Positions 1-8,944 are shown, counted from the stretch's first letter. The stretch is DNA of 64,000 nt from Streptomyces polyasparticus (GCF_014493765.1 NZ_JACTVJ010000004.1:310001-374000); one strand, 5' to 3'. A program made the numbers and translations. Notes: generated by a model not told the origin, from the sequence alone.

Positions 1-94
1 GCGGCCGCACGGCACCTTCCACCGTCGATCAAGATGTCCCCGTACGCATACACGCCCGCCATGTGCCCGCCACCCGCCCGCCCCAGGAGCACCG

Positions 95-985
95 TTGCCG
101 TTCACGCTCAGCCACGCCGCCGCCGTACTGCCCCTGGTACGCAGGGACGGAACCGGGCGCGGACCCCTGCTGCCCTCCGCGATGATCGCGGGCTCCTTCG
201 CCCCCGACCTCACCTACTTCGCGGCAAGCGTGCTGCCCGGCGCCATGGAATTCGGCACCTTCACCCACTCCTGGCCCGGCGTCCTCACCGCGGACGCCGC
301 CATCACCGCACTCCTCGTCGCGGCATGGCTGCTCCTGCGCGAACCCGTCATCGCCCTGCTGCCCCACACCTGGCAAGGACGCGCACTCGGACTCCTCCGC
401 GGACGCACATGGCACCAACGCCCGCGCGGCCCCCTGCTGTTGTGGGCCTACCTGTCCGCCGTCCTCGGCGCCGCGACCCACACCGTATGGGACGCCTTCA
501 CCCACCACGACCGCTGGGGCAGCGAACTCCTGCCCGCACTCGACGACAACATCGCCGGACAACCCCTCTTCTGGTACCTCCAATACGGCGGCTCCGCACT
601 CGCCCTGCTCGCCGTGACCTGCTTCACCACCTCGGCCCTGCGCAGAACCAAAGCCGCCCCCACCGACACCCTGCCGCACCTCACCCACCGCGCCCGACTC
701 GGCGCACTCGCCCTCATCGGCACATGCGTCCTCCTCGGAGCAGCCCACCGCACCGCACGCTGGCTCGACCACTGGGGCGGCATGCCCGGAAAACCCTGGG
801 AAATCATCCCCACCCTCTGCTTCGGCGCCGGCGCAGGACTCGTCCCCGGACTCCTCCTGTACGCGACAGCAGTCAGGGTGCGGCCGGACCGGACGGGTCC
901 TGACGCGACGGGCCGGACGGATCCTCACACGGCGGACCAGCAGGATCCGCACCCGGCGGAACCGACCCGTCCGACTCCTCACTGA
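95..985 (+). CDS. DUF4184 family membrane protein
   Basis: The 296-residue product opens with PFTLSHAAAVLP, the characteristic start of DUF4184 proteins, and has several hydrophobic segments (about residues 20-50, 75-95, 125-150, 180-205 and 215-240) that imply a polytopic membrane protein. Conserved His and Asp residues (SHAA, a DLTYF segment, ATHTVWDAFTHHD) recall metal-dependent membrane hydrolases, but no function is established for the family. The TTG start is chosen because AGGAG at 85-89 is well spaced and the family N-terminus begins exactly there. The last 35 or so residues are Asp/Pro/Thr-rich low complexity and overlap the convergent serine hydrolase gene by 113 bp. Confidence 0.8.
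   Translation: MPFTLSHAAAVLPLVRRDGTGRGPLLPSAMIAGSFAPDLTYFAASVLPGAMEFGTFTHSWPGVLTADAAITALLVAAWLLLREPVIALLPHTWQGRALGLLRGRTWHQRPRGPLLLWAYLSAVLGAATHTVWDAFTHHDRWGSELLPALDDNIAGQPLFWYLQYGGSALALLAVTCFTTSALRRTKAAPTDTLPHLTHRARLGALALIGTCVLLGAAHRTARWLDHWGGMPGKPWEIIPTLCFGAGAGLVPGLLLYATAVRVRPDRTGPDATGRTDPHTADQQDPHPAEPTRPTPH
873..985. repeat. Dual-coding 3' overlap with degenerate 24-bp repeats
   Basis: The 3' ends of two convergent genes overlap here. Read leftwards the segment encodes a run of DPxGP-type octapeptides. Read rightwards it encodes a DRTGP/DPH-type tail. The shared DNA consists of degenerate repeats of about 24 bp built on GGACGG(A/G)TCC-like words. The tails are low complexity and probably disordered in both proteins. 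Confidence 0.6.
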
Positions 986-1946
986 TCTCACTCAACGGCG
1001 TCAACCCCTGCCCCCCGGCACGCCCCTTGTTCAACGCACGATGCACCACCTGCGCCACCCGCTCGATCGTCCGCACCCCCTGCGCCTTCGACGGATTGTC
1101 ATGACTCAGCACCACGATCCGATACGTACGCCCCGCCCCCGTGAACGCACCCACACTGTGCACCCGCCACCCATGCGTCGCCCGCGGCAGCCACCCGTTC
1201 TTCACATGCGCCGTGACACCCTTCGCCATCCCCGACGGCACACCCCACCGCTGATCCGCACGCACCTTCCGCAACTGCTCCAGCCCATACCCACGCGACC
1301 GCAGAAACGACCGCGCCTCCGTCAGCACACCCAGCAACCGCATCTGATCCAACGCCGTCGTACGCGTCAGACCCCACAGACCATTCGGGCCCGGAACGGT
1401 CGAGGTCGCCCGCGCCTTGCTCAGAAAACGCTCGATACGACTGGGCCCGAGATCCTGCCAGAGCTGCCAAGCCGAACCATTGTCCGAGACCTGGATCATC
1501 GGCGGGACACGACGGGCCTCCCACCCGGTGAGCTTGCGACGCCACTGCTCCGCCCGCCACAGCACCGTCTCCATGATCAACACCTTGGCGATGCTCGCCG
1601 AGTCGTAAGGCCGATTCGCATCCACCGCACACCACAAGTCACTCGCATCGTCATGCACCGCCACCGACACCGTGCCACCACCCGCCCGGGACGACAAAGC
1701 CGCCCGTATGTCCTTCGACATACGAGCGGCAAGACCCGGATCACGAGCAGAACGACAAGCCGGCGCTATCGCAGCACCCCGACGCACAGCATTCGCATCG
1801 GCCGCCGCAGCTATCGGAGCAATCAGCGCAGAAGCCACCGCGGCAGCAACCGCAGGACGCCAATGCCGCCCGCCACCGGCCACGCCATGACGGCGACGAA
1901 TGGCCTGACGAGTGAGCGTACGGCGCGTGCGTATGTGAAGACCCAT
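873..1946 (-). CDS. Exported class A beta-lactamase-like serine hydrolase
   Basis: The 357-residue protein has a basic N-terminus (RTRR, RRRH) followed by a hydrophobic stretch at about residues 31-50, consistent with export. It then has a penicillin-binding/beta-lactamase fold signature: SIAK with the catalytic Ser at about 118, SDN at 154-156, and KNG at 249-251 in place of KTG. It lacks an obvious omega-loop ExxxN in the usual place, so a cell-wall or esterase role is as likely as beta-lactam hydrolysis. The ATG at 1946 is preferred; a GTG at 1955 is possible, and neither has a clear ribosome site. The C-terminus is a DPxGP repeat tail that overlaps the neighbouring gene. A perfect palindrome lies about 25 bp upstream. 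Confidence 0.8.
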   Translation of the reverse strand: MGLHIRTRRTLTRQAIRRRHGVAGGGRHWRPAVAAAVASALIAPIAAAADANAVRRGAAIAPACRSARDPGLAARMSKDIRAALSSRAGGGTVSVAVHDDASDLWCAVDANRPYDSASIAKVLIMETVLWRAEQWRRKLTGWEARRVPPMIQVSDNGSAWQLWQDLGPSRIERFLSKARATSTVPGPNGLWGLTRTTALDQMRLLGVLTEARSFLRSRGYGLEQLRKVRADQRWGVPSGMAKGVTAHVKNGWLPRATHGWRVHSVGAFTGAGRTYRIVVLSHDNPSKAQGVRTIERVAQVVHRALNKGRAGGQGLTPLSEISEESDGSVPPGADPAGPPCEDPSGPSRQDPSGPAAP

Positions 1947-1970
1947 GCCCGCCACGATGCCGGGACGCCC

Positions 1971-1988
1971 GCAGTCAGGCCTGACTGC
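1971..1988. promoter_or_regulatory. 18-bp perfect palindrome upstream of the serine hydrolase
   Basis: GCAGTCAGG is followed directly by its reverse complement CCTGACTGC. It lies 25-42 bp upstream of the serine hydrolase ATG on the minus strand, where an operator would be expected. With no loop it is a poor terminator. The binding protein is unknown. Confidence 0.4.
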
Positions 1989-2027
1989 GAGGGCCGTCTG
2001 AGTGAGGGCCGATCGGGCGGTACGCCC

Positions 2028-2059
2028 AGGCCCCGCATCACAGGCAGGGCCCGGGGCCT
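2028..2059 (-). terminator. Possible hairpin terminator of the ANTAR regulator gene
   Basis: AGGCCCCG at 2028-2035 pairs with CGGGGCCT at 2052-2059 around a 16-nt loop. It lies 37-68 bp downstream of the regulator stop codon. There is no T tract, which is usual for Streptomyces hairpin terminators. Confidence 0.35.
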
Positions 2060-2095
2060 CGCACTACGGGCAGGCCCGGAAGGTGAGCCCGGGGA

Positions 2096-2755
2096 CTACT
2101 GGCCGCCCTTCGCCGCCTTCTTCTCCTCGGCATCCTCGATCACGGCCTCCGCCACCTGCTGCATGCTCAGCCGACGATCCATCGACGTCTTCTGAATCCA
2201 ACGGAACGCAGCCGGCTCCGACAGCCCGTACTCCGTCTGCAGAATCGACTTCGCGCGGTCCACCAGCTTCCGCGTCTCCAGACGCAGCGTGAGGTCCGCG
2301 ACCTCCTTCTCCAGCGTCTTCAGCTCCGTGTACCGCGACACGGCCATCTCGATCGCCGGCACCACATCACCCTTGCTGAAGGGCTTCACCAGATACGCCA
2401 TCGCACCCGCGTCCCGCGCACGCTCCACCAGATCGCGCTGCGAGAACGCCGTCAGCATCAGCACCGGAGCGATCGACTCCTCGGTGATCTTCTCCGCGGC
2501 GCTGATGCCGTCCAGCTTCGGCATCTTCACATCGAGAATCACGAGATCGGGCTTGTGCTCCCGGGCAAGCTCGATGGCCTGCTCGCCATCGCCCGCCTCG
2601 CCCACGACGGTGTAGCCCTCTTCTTCGAGCATCTCTTTCAGGTCGAGCCTGATGAGCGCTTCGTCCTCGGCGATGACGACGCGGGTCGTCAGCGGGGGCA
2701 CGTGTGCCTTGTCGTCGTCTTCTGCGACGGGCTGGGGCGACTCGGGGGCGGTCAC
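2096..2755 (-). CDS. ANTAR-domain response regulator
   Basis: The 219-residue protein has a receiver domain at about residues 24-140, with acidic residues E30/D31, the phosphorylatable Asp at about 75 (LVILD) and the conserved Lys at 124 (YLVKPF). A C-terminal ANTAR RNA-binding domain follows at about 145-210. Such proteins bind paired hexaloop RNA hairpins and act by antitermination; the architecture matches actinobacterial PdtaR. The GTG start at 2755 is chosen because GAGGAG lies 5 nt upstream, so longer readings through the tRNA region are not real. The cognate kinase is not adjacent, as is common for PdtaR-like regulators. Confidence 0.92.
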   Translation of the reverse strand: MTAPESPQPVAEDDDKAHVPPLTTRVVIAEDEALIRLDLKEMLEEEGYTVVGEAGDGEQAIELAREHKPDLVILDVKMPKLDGISAAEKITEESIAPVLMLTAFSQRDLVERARDAGAMAYLVKPFSKGDVVPAIEMAVSRYTELKTLEKEVADLTLRLETRKLVDRAKSILQTEYGLSEPAAFRWIQKTSMDRRLSMQQVAEAVIEDAEEKKAAKGGQ

Positions 2756-2860
2756 GGGGGCTCCTCTGGGGCCGGGCCTGGCAGGTACTGCTGGCTGCAG
2801 CCTACCTAGCTGCGCTGAGCTGCGATGACCCGGTACACTTCCCGGCAGCCTCCCTGACTT

Positions 2861-2943
2861 GCCCGGTTGGAGGAACTGGTCAGACTCGCGGTGCTCAAAC
2901 CACCGTGCCTTAGGGCATGTGGGTTCGAATCCCACACCGGGCA
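2861..2943 (+). tRNA. tRNA-Leu (anticodon CAA)
   Basis: The 83-nt sequence folds as a class II tRNA. GCCCGGT pairs with ACCGGGC in the acceptor stem, CGGTG/CACCG flank the loop CTCAAAC with anticodon CAA, TGCC/GGCA form the long variable arm, and GTGGG/CCCAC enclose TTCGAAT. The discriminator base is A and the 3' CCA is not encoded. It reads UUG leucine codons. It is not the bldA tRNA, which has anticodon UAA. Confidence 0.95.
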
Positions 2944-2950
2944 CAAGCAG

Positions 2951-2987
2951 AAGCGGATGTTCACATTCTCGTGAACATCCGCTTTTT
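2951..2987 (+). terminator. Intrinsic terminator downstream of tRNA-Leu
   Basis: A perfect 14-bp stem (2951-2964 with 2971-2984) encloses a 6-nt loop and ends in a run of five T, starting 7 nt after the tRNA. This is a classical rho-independent terminator and separates the tRNA from the downstream endonuclease-like gene. Confidence 0.9.
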
Positions 2988-3025
2988 GTTACTCGCTGCG
3001 ACGGCTGGTCGCACACAGTGTCGAT

Positions 3026-3811
3026 ATGAACTTTCATGGCACAGAAGTGCGACAGAAGGCGCTCACGCTGCTGCGAGGCGGGGCCAAGAACGCGGACGTC
3101 GCGCGCCAGCTGAACGTCCCGAAGGGAACGGTCGGCTACTGGAAGCACGAGGACCGCGCGAAACGCGGCGAGTGCCCAGGCCGAGTCCATACGAGATGCC
3201 CCCGATGCGACGACGACCTGGACAAACCTGCGTACGCATATCTTCTGGGCCTCTACTTAGGGGACGGCCACATCATCCAGCACAAGGCAATGCGGGCGCC
3301 GTCCCTCTCGATCACATGCACGGCAACCTGGCCAGCCCTCATGGACGAGTGCGAGAAGGCCATGCGCGCCGTGCTCCCCCACAACTCACCCTGTCGGGTC
3401 CGCCGTAAGGGCTGCTTCGACGTGAAGGTCTACTCGAAACACCTCTGGTGCCTCTTCCCGCAGCACGGCCCCGGCAGGAAGCACGAACGGACCATCGCCC
3501 TCGAACCGTGGCAACAGGAGATCGTCGACGCCAACCCGTGGGAATTCATCCGCGGGCTGATCCACTCCGACGGATGCCGGATCACCAACTGGACGACGCG
3601 CATCGTCGCCGGTGAGCGCAAGCGCTACGAATACCCCCGGTACATCTTCACCAACAAGTCCGACGACATCCGCCAGCTCTGCACTGACACCCTCGACAAG
3701 CTGGGCATCGCCTGGACCCACTGCACTCGCAACGGGAACCCGTACAACATCTCCGTTGCCCGCAAGGCGGATGTCGCCCTCATGGATCAGCACGTGGGGC
3801 CCAAGCACTGA
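3026..3811 (+). CDS. Free-standing LAGLIDADG-type homing endonuclease-like protein
   Basis: The 261-residue protein starts with a helix-turn-helix segment (about 8-40, with NADVARQLNVPKGTVGYW). It has a possible zinc-binding Cys cluster (C50, C58, C61) and then two LAGLIDADG-like helices, LLGLYLGDGH at about 73-82 and FIRGLIHSDG at 174-183, each ending in the expected acidic residue. Monomeric two-motif enzymes of this class cleave long asymmetric DNA sites. The gene is not inside an intron or intein here. It sits just after tRNA-Leu and its terminator. Its codon use appears less G/C-biased at third positions than its neighbours, consistent with acquired DNA. No strong ribosome site precedes the ATG. 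Confidence 0.8.
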   Translation: MNFHGTEVRQKALTLLRGGAKNADVARQLNVPKGTVGYWKHEDRAKRGECPGRVHTRCPRCDDDLDKPAYAYLLGLYLGDGHIIQHKAMRAPSLSITCTATWPALMDECEKAMRAVLPHNSPCRVRRKGCFDVKVYSKHLWCLFPQHGPGRKHERTIALEPWQQEIVDANPWEFIRGLIHSDGCRITNWTTRIVAGERKRYEYPRYIFTNKSDDIRQLCTDTLDKLGIAWTHCTRNGNPYNISVARKADVALMDQHVGPKH

Positions 3812-3827
3812 GCCCCACCGTCGCCGC

Positions 3828-6098
3828 CTACTTGGGCTCCAGCCGTACCACCACCGCCTTGCTCACCGGCGTATTGCTGGTGTCGGCGGTTGAGTCGAGG
3901 GGGATCAGGACGTTCGTCTCCGGGTAGTACGCGGCCGCGCAGCCGTGGGCCGTCGGGTAGTGGACGACGCGGAAGCCGGGGGCGCGGCGTTCGACGCCGT
4001 CGCGCCATTCGCTGACAAGGTCGACGTACGTGCCGTCTTCCACCCCGAGCGATGCGGCGTCTTCGGGGTTGACCAGGACGACGCGGCGGCCGTTTTTGAT
4101 GCCGCGGTAGCGGTCGTCGAGGCCGTAGATGGTGGTGTTGTACTGGTCGTGTGAGCGGAGGGTCTGCAGGAGCAGGCGCCCGGCGGGGAGTTGGGGGTAT
4201 TCGACGGGTGCGGCCGTGAAGTTGGCCTTGCCGGTCGCGGTCGGGAAGCGGCGTTCGTCGCGGGGGGCGTGGGGCAGGGTGAAGCCGCCGGGTGCGGCGA
4301 CGCGGGCGTTGAAGTCCTCGAAGCCGGGGATGACGGCGGCGATGCGGTCGCGGATGGTGGCGTAGTCCTTTTCGAACTCGGCCCAGGGTGTGCGGGAGTT
4401 GTCGCCGAGGACGCGGCGGGCGAGGCGGGCGACGATGGCGGGTTCGGAGAGCAGGTGGGGGCTTGCGGGCTGGAGGCGGCCGCGTGAGGCGTGGACCATG
4501 CCCATGGAGTCTTCGACGGTGACGAATTGTTCGCCGCTGCCTTGGAGGTCCTTCTCGGTGCGGCCGAGGGTGGGGAGGATGAGGGCGCGGGCGCCGGTGA
4601 CGGCGTGGGAGCGGTTCAGTTTCGTGGACACGTGGACGGTGAGCCGTGCTCGGCGCATGGCTGCTTCGGTGACGTCGGTGTCGGGGGTGGCGGCGACGAA
4701 GTTGCCGCCCATGGCGAAGAAGACTTTGGCTTCGCCGTCGCGGAGTGCGCGGATGGCGCGTACGACGTCGAGGCCGTGGTGGCGCGGGGGTGCGAAGCCG
4801 AATTCTTTTTCCAGGGCGTCGAGGAAGGCGGGGGCGGGGCGTTCGAAGATGCCCATGGTGCGGTCGCCTTGGACGTTGGAGTGGCCGCGTACGGGGCAGA
4901 CGCCGGCGCCGGGGCGGCCGATGTTGCCGCGCAGGAGGAGGAAGTTGACGACTTCGCGGATGGTGGGTACGGCGTGTTTGTGCTGGGTGAGGCCCATGGC
5001 CCAGCAGACGATGGTGCGCTGCGAGGCGAGGATCATGGCGAGGGCTTCGTCGATTTTGTCGCGGGTCAGGCCGGTGGCCTTGAGGGTTTCGTCCCAGTCG
5101 GCTTCGCGTGCGGAGGCTGCGAACTCTTCGTATCCGTGGGTGTGTTCGCGTACGAAGTCCTCGTCGACGGCGTCTTCGGTGTCGAGGATGAGTTTGTTGA
5201 GGAGGCGGAAGAGTGCTTGGTCGCCGCCGAGGCGGATCTGGAGGAAGAGGTCGGTGAGGGCGGTGCCTTTGAGCATGCCGTGGGGGGTCTGGGGGTTTTT
5301 GAACCGCTCCATGCCTGCTTCGGGGAGCGGGTTGACCGTGATGATCTTTGCGCCGCCGGCTTTGGCCTTTTCGAGGGCGGTGAGCATGCGGGGGTGGTTG
5401 GTGCCGGGGTTCTGTCCGGCGACGATGATCAGGTCGGCTTTGTAGAGGTCGTCGAGCAGGACGCTGCCCTTGCCGATGCCGATGGTTTCGACGAGGGCGG
5501 AGCCGGATGACTCGTGGCACATGTTGGAGCAGTCCGGCAGGTTGTTGGTGCCGAACTCGCGGGCGAAGAGCTGGTAGAGGAACGCTGCCTCGTTGCTGGT
5601 GCGGCCGGAGGTGTAGAACACGGCCTCGTCGGGGGATGTGAGGGCGTCGAGTTCTTCGGCGACGATGTCGAAGGCGCGTTCCCAGGTGACGGCTTCGTAG
5701 TGGTCGGCGCCTTCGGGGAGGTACATGGGCTGGGTGAGGCGGCCTTGTTGGCCGAGCCAGTAGCCGCTGCGGTGGGCGAGGTCGCTGACGGGGTGGGCGG
5801 CGAAGAAGTCGGGGGTGACGCGGCGCAGGGTGGCTTCTTCGGCGACGGCTTTGGCGCCGTTTTCGCAGAATTCGGCCTTGTGGCGGTGTTCGGGTTCGGG
5901 CCAGGCGCAGCCGGGGCAGTCGAAGCCGTCTTTCTGGTTGACCTTGAGCAGGGTGAGGGCGGTGCGTTTGACGCCCATCTGCTGTTGGGCCATGCGCAGG
6001 GTGTGGCCGATGGCGGGCAGTCCTGCGGCCGCGTGCTGCGGGGCGGCGACCTCGGGTGCGTCCTGGACGGGATCGCCGGCGGGGGGCTTGCCTGCCAT
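3828..6098 (-). CDS. FdhF/YdeP-family molybdopterin oxidoreductase
   Basis: The 756-residue protein belongs to the molybdopterin-dependent oxidoreductase superfamily, closest to the YdeP/FdhF branch. Near the N-terminus it has CPGC at 61-64 plus C78, the cluster-binding Cys pattern of that branch. An alpha-subunit body and a C-terminal dinucleotide-binding domain follow (about 610-750, with the LRSHDQYNTT segment). No in-frame UGA is read through, so it is not a selenocysteine formate dehydrogenase and the substrate is uncertain. AAGGAG 7 nt before the ATG at 6098 fixes the start. It is divergent from polA across about 120 bp and converges on the endonuclease-like gene. Confidence 0.9.
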   Translation of the reverse strand: MAGKPPAGDPVQDAPEVAAPQHAAAGLPAIGHTLRMAQQQMGVKRTALTLLKVNQKDGFDCPGCAWPEPEHRHKAEFCENGAKAVAEEATLRRVTPDFFAAHPVSDLAHRSGYWLGQQGRLTQPMYLPEGADHYEAVTWERAFDIVAEELDALTSPDEAVFYTSGRTSNEAAFLYQLFAREFGTNNLPDCSNMCHESSGSALVETIGIGKGSVLLDDLYKADLIIVAGQNPGTNHPRMLTALEKAKAGGAKIITVNPLPEAGMERFKNPQTPHGMLKGTALTDLFLQIRLGGDQALFRLLNKLILDTEDAVDEDFVREHTHGYEEFAASAREADWDETLKATGLTRDKIDEALAMILASQRTIVCWAMGLTQHKHAVPTIREVVNFLLLRGNIGRPGAGVCPVRGHSNVQGDRTMGIFERPAPAFLDALEKEFGFAPPRHHGLDVVRAIRALRDGEAKVFFAMGGNFVAATPDTDVTEAAMRRARLTVHVSTKLNRSHAVTGARALILPTLGRTEKDLQGSGEQFVTVEDSMGMVHASRGRLQPASPHLLSEPAIVARLARRVLGDNSRTPWAEFEKDYATIRDRIAAVIPGFEDFNARVAAPGGFTLPHAPRDERRFPTATGKANFTAAPVEYPQLPAGRLLLQTLRSHDQYNTTIYGLDDRYRGIKNGRRVVLVNPEDAASLGVEDGTYVDLVSEWRDGVERRAPGFRVVHYPTAHGCAAAYYPETNVLIPLDSTADTSNTPVSKAVVVRLEPK

Positions 6099-6221
6099 GG
6101 CCGTTCTCCTTCGAGCGGGCTTTGTCGTACGGTCCGATCCTGCCACGCGAGGGTGACGGGGCTCACGCCGCAGGGCACGGGGCGGGCTCGGCTGTCAGTG
6201 GGGCGTGGGAGGATCGGGGGC

Positions 6222-8936
6222 GTGGCAGAGAAGACACCGAACTCGCAGCAGACACCGTCCCGACCGCGCCTGATGCTCATGGACGGGCACTCGCTCGCCT
6301 ACCGGGCGTTCTTCGCGCTGCCCGCGGAGAACTTCACGACGGCGACCGGGCAGCCGACCAACGCGATCTATGGTTTCGCGTCGATGCTGGCGAATACGCT
6401 GCGTGATGAGCAGCCGACGCATTTCGCGGTGGCGTTCGACGTTTCGCGTAAGACGTGGCGTTCGGCGGAGTTCCCCGAGTACAAGGCGAACCGGTCGAAG
6501 ACGCCGGATGAGTTCAAGGGCCAGGTCGAGTTGATCGGCGAGGTTCTGGACGCGATGGATGTGGACCGTTTCGCGGTGGACGGTTTCGAGGCGGATGACG
6601 TCATCGCCACGTTGGCCACGCAGGCGGAGGCCGCGGGTTTCGACGTGCTGATCGTGACGGGTGACCGTGATTCGTTCCAGTTGGTCACGGAGAATGTGAC
6701 GGTGCTCTACCCGACGAAGGGTGTCTCGGAGCTGACCCGTTTCACTCCGGAGAAGATCGAGGAGAAGTACGGGGTCCATCCGTCGATCTATCCGGATGTG
6801 GCGGCGATCCGTGGTGATTCCTCGGACAATCTGCCGGGTGTGCCGGGCTTCGGTGAGAAGACGGCCGTGAAGTGGATCAACAAGTTCGGCTCGTTCGACG
6901 CGCTCCTGGAGAACGCGGACAAGATCACGGGTAAGGGTGGCGAGAATTTCCGGGCGCATATCGAGTCGGTGCGGCTCAACCGTCGCCTGACGGAGATGGT
7001 CCGCGATGTCGAACTGCCCAAGTCTCCGGCGGACTTGGAGCGTCGTCCGTATGACCGCAAGGCGCTCGCGATGATTCTGGACACGCTGGAGATCCGTAAT
7101 CCGTCGCTGCGTGAGCGGCTGCTTGCGGTGGATCCGGGGTCGGAGGAGGCCGAGGAGGCGCCGGCCGCTCCCGGTGTCGAGGTCGACGGGCAGGTGCTCG
7201 GCACGGGTGAGCTGAAGCCGTGGCTGGAGGAGCACGGCACGGTGCCCCTCGGCCTGGCCAGTGTCGATGCGTGGGCGCTCGGCGCGGGCTCGGTTGCCGA
7301 GGTGGCGCTGGCCTCCGCCGATGGTGCGGCGGCCTGGTTCGATCCGTCGCAGTTGGACGAGGCCGACGAGAAGGCTTTCGCGCAGTGGCTGGCGGATGCC
7401 GCCAGGCCCAAGGTGCTGCACAACGCGAAGAATGTGCTGCGGGTGTTCGCCGAGCATGGCTGGGCGGTCGAGGGCATCTCGATGGACAGTGCGCTGGCTG
7501 CGTATCTGGTGAAGCCGGGGCGTCGTTCGTTCGCGCTGGATGCGCTTTCGCTGGAGTATCTGGGCCGTGAGCTGGCTCCGGCCGCAGCGGCGGAGGGTCA
7601 GCTGGCGTTCGGTGCGGAGGACAGTGCCGAGGCCGAGGCGCTGATGCATCAGGCGCGCACGATCCTCGATCTGGGGACGACGTTCTCGGAGAAGCTGAAG
7701 GAGGTCGGTGCGGCAGAGCTGCTCACCGATGTGGAGCTGCCGACGTCGATTCTTCTGGCGCGTATGGAGCGGTCGGGTATTGCGGCGGACCGGCCTCATC
7801 TGGAGGCGATGGAGCAGCAGTTCGCGGGCGCTGTGCAGCAGGCGGTGAAGGAGGCGCACGAGGCTGCGGGCCATGAGTTCAATCTCGGTTCGCCCAAGCA
7901 GCTGCAGGAGGTGCTGTTCGCGGAGCTGGGGCTGCCGAAGACGAAGAAGACGAAGACGGGCTATACGACGGATGCGGATGCGCTGGCGTGGCTTGCGGCG
8001 CAGACGGACAACGAGCTGCCGGTGATCATGCTGCGGCATCGTGAGCAGGCGAAGCTGCGGGTGACGGTCGAGGGTCTGATCAAGACGATCGCGGCGGACG
8101 GCCGGATCCACACGTCGTTCAGTCAGACGGTGGCGGCGACGGGGCGTCTGTCGTCGACGGATCCGAATCTGCAGAACGTGCCGGTGCGTACCGATGAGGG
8201 CCGGGCGATCCGTCGTGGGTTCGTGGTCGGTGAGGGCTTCGAGTCGCTGATGACGGCGGACTACAGCCAGATCGAGCTGCGGGTCATGGCGCATCTGTCG
8301 GAGGACGAGGGTCTGATCGAGGCGTTCACGTCGGGTGAGGATCTGCATACGACGGTGGCTTCGCAGGTGTTCTCGGTGGCGAAGGCGGATGTCGACGCGG
8401 AGATGCGCCGCAAGATCAAGGCCATGTCGTACGGGCTGGCGTATGGTCTGTCGGCATTCGGTCTGTCGCAGCAGTTGAACATCGACGCGGGTGAGGCGCG
8501 GGCGTTGATGGACACGTACTTCGAGCGTTTCGGCGGGGTGCGGGATTATCTGCGCCGTGCTGTCGACGAGGCTCGTGCGACGGGTTATACGGCGACGATG
8601 CTCGGTCGGCGCCGGTATCTGCCGGACTTGAACAGCGACAACCGTCAGCGGCGTGAGGCCGCGGAGCGGATGGCGTTGAATGCGCCGATCCAGGGCACGG
8701 CCGCGGACATCGTGAAGATCGCGATGCTGAATGTGGACAAGGCGCTGCAGGCGGAGCGGCTGACGTCGCGGCTGCTGCTGCAGGTGCACGACGAAGTCGT
8801 TCTGGAGATCGCTCCGGGTGAGCGGGCGCAGGTCGAGGAGCTGGTGCGCAGGGAGATGTCCTCGGCGGTGCAGTTGCGTGCGCCGCTGGACGTGTCGGTG
8901 GGTGTGGGCCCGGACTGGGAGTCTGCGGCGCACTGA
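6222..8936 (+). CDS. polA: DNA polymerase I
   Basis: The 904-residue protein has the full PolA layout. A 5'-3' nuclease domain (about 20-310) begins at MLMDGHSLAYR, a degenerate 3'-5' exonuclease-like domain lies at about 330-510, and the family A polymerase domain fills the rest. Motif A (DYSQIELR, Asp at about 680), motif B (RRKIKAMSYGLAYG) and motif C (QVHDEV, His at about 856) are intact. The proofreading acidic residues do not appear conserved, as is usual for actinobacterial PolA. The GTG at 6222 is preceded by GGGAGGA at a good distance. It acts in gap repair and Okazaki fragment processing. Confidence 0.97.
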   Translation: MAEKTPNSQQTPSRPRLMLMDGHSLAYRAFFALPAENFTTATGQPTNAIYGFASMLANTLRDEQPTHFAVAFDVSRKTWRSAEFPEYKANRSKTPDEFKGQVELIGEVLDAMDVDRFAVDGFEADDVIATLATQAEAAGFDVLIVTGDRDSFQLVTENVTVLYPTKGVSELTRFTPEKIEEKYGVHPSIYPDVAAIRGDSSDNLPGVPGFGEKTAVKWINKFGSFDALLENADKITGKGGENFRAHIESVRLNRRLTEMVRDVELPKSPADLERRPYDRKALAMILDTLEIRNPSLRERLLAVDPGSEEAEEAPAAPGVEVDGQVLGTGELKPWLEEHGTVPLGLASVDAWALGAGSVAEVALASADGAAAWFDPSQLDEADEKAFAQWLADAARPKVLHNAKNVLRVFAEHGWAVEGISMDSALAAYLVKPGRRSFALDALSLEYLGRELAPAAAAEGQLAFGAEDSAEAEALMHQARTILDLGTTFSEKLKEVGAAELLTDVELPTSILLARMERSGIAADRPHLEAMEQQFAGAVQQAVKEAHEAAGHEFNLGSPKQLQEVLFAELGLPKTKKTKTGYTTDADALAWLAAQTDNELPVIMLRHREQAKLRVTVEGLIKTIAADGRIHTSFSQTVAATGRLSSTDPNLQNVPVRTDEGRAIRRGFVVGEGFESLMTADYSQIELRVMAHLSEDEGLIEAFTSGEDLHTTVASQVFSVAKADVDAEMRRKIKAMSYGLAYGLSAFGLSQQLNIDAGEARALMDTYFERFGGVRDYLRRAVDEARATGYTATMLGRRRYLPDLNSDNRQRREAAERMALNAPIQGTAADIVKIAMLNVDKALQAERLTSRLLLQVHDEVVLEIAPGERAQVEELVRREMSSAVQLRAPLDVSVGVGPDWESAAH

Positions 8937-8944
8937 CCCCGTTG

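Noticed and set aside
2861-3811. Integrated element at tRNA-Leu
   Set aside because: No integrase, no repeat of the tRNA 3' end and no phage or conjugation genes nearby. Only the endonuclease-like gene is present.
3828-6098. Selenocysteine formate dehydrogenase
   Set aside because: No internal UGA codon in frame, and the N-terminal Cys pattern matches the YdeP-like branch rather than selenoenzymes.
5514-6221. N-terminal extension of polA upstream of 6222
   Set aside because: It would cover the divergent FdhF gene start. The GTG at 6222 has a good ribosome site and gives a normal PolA length.
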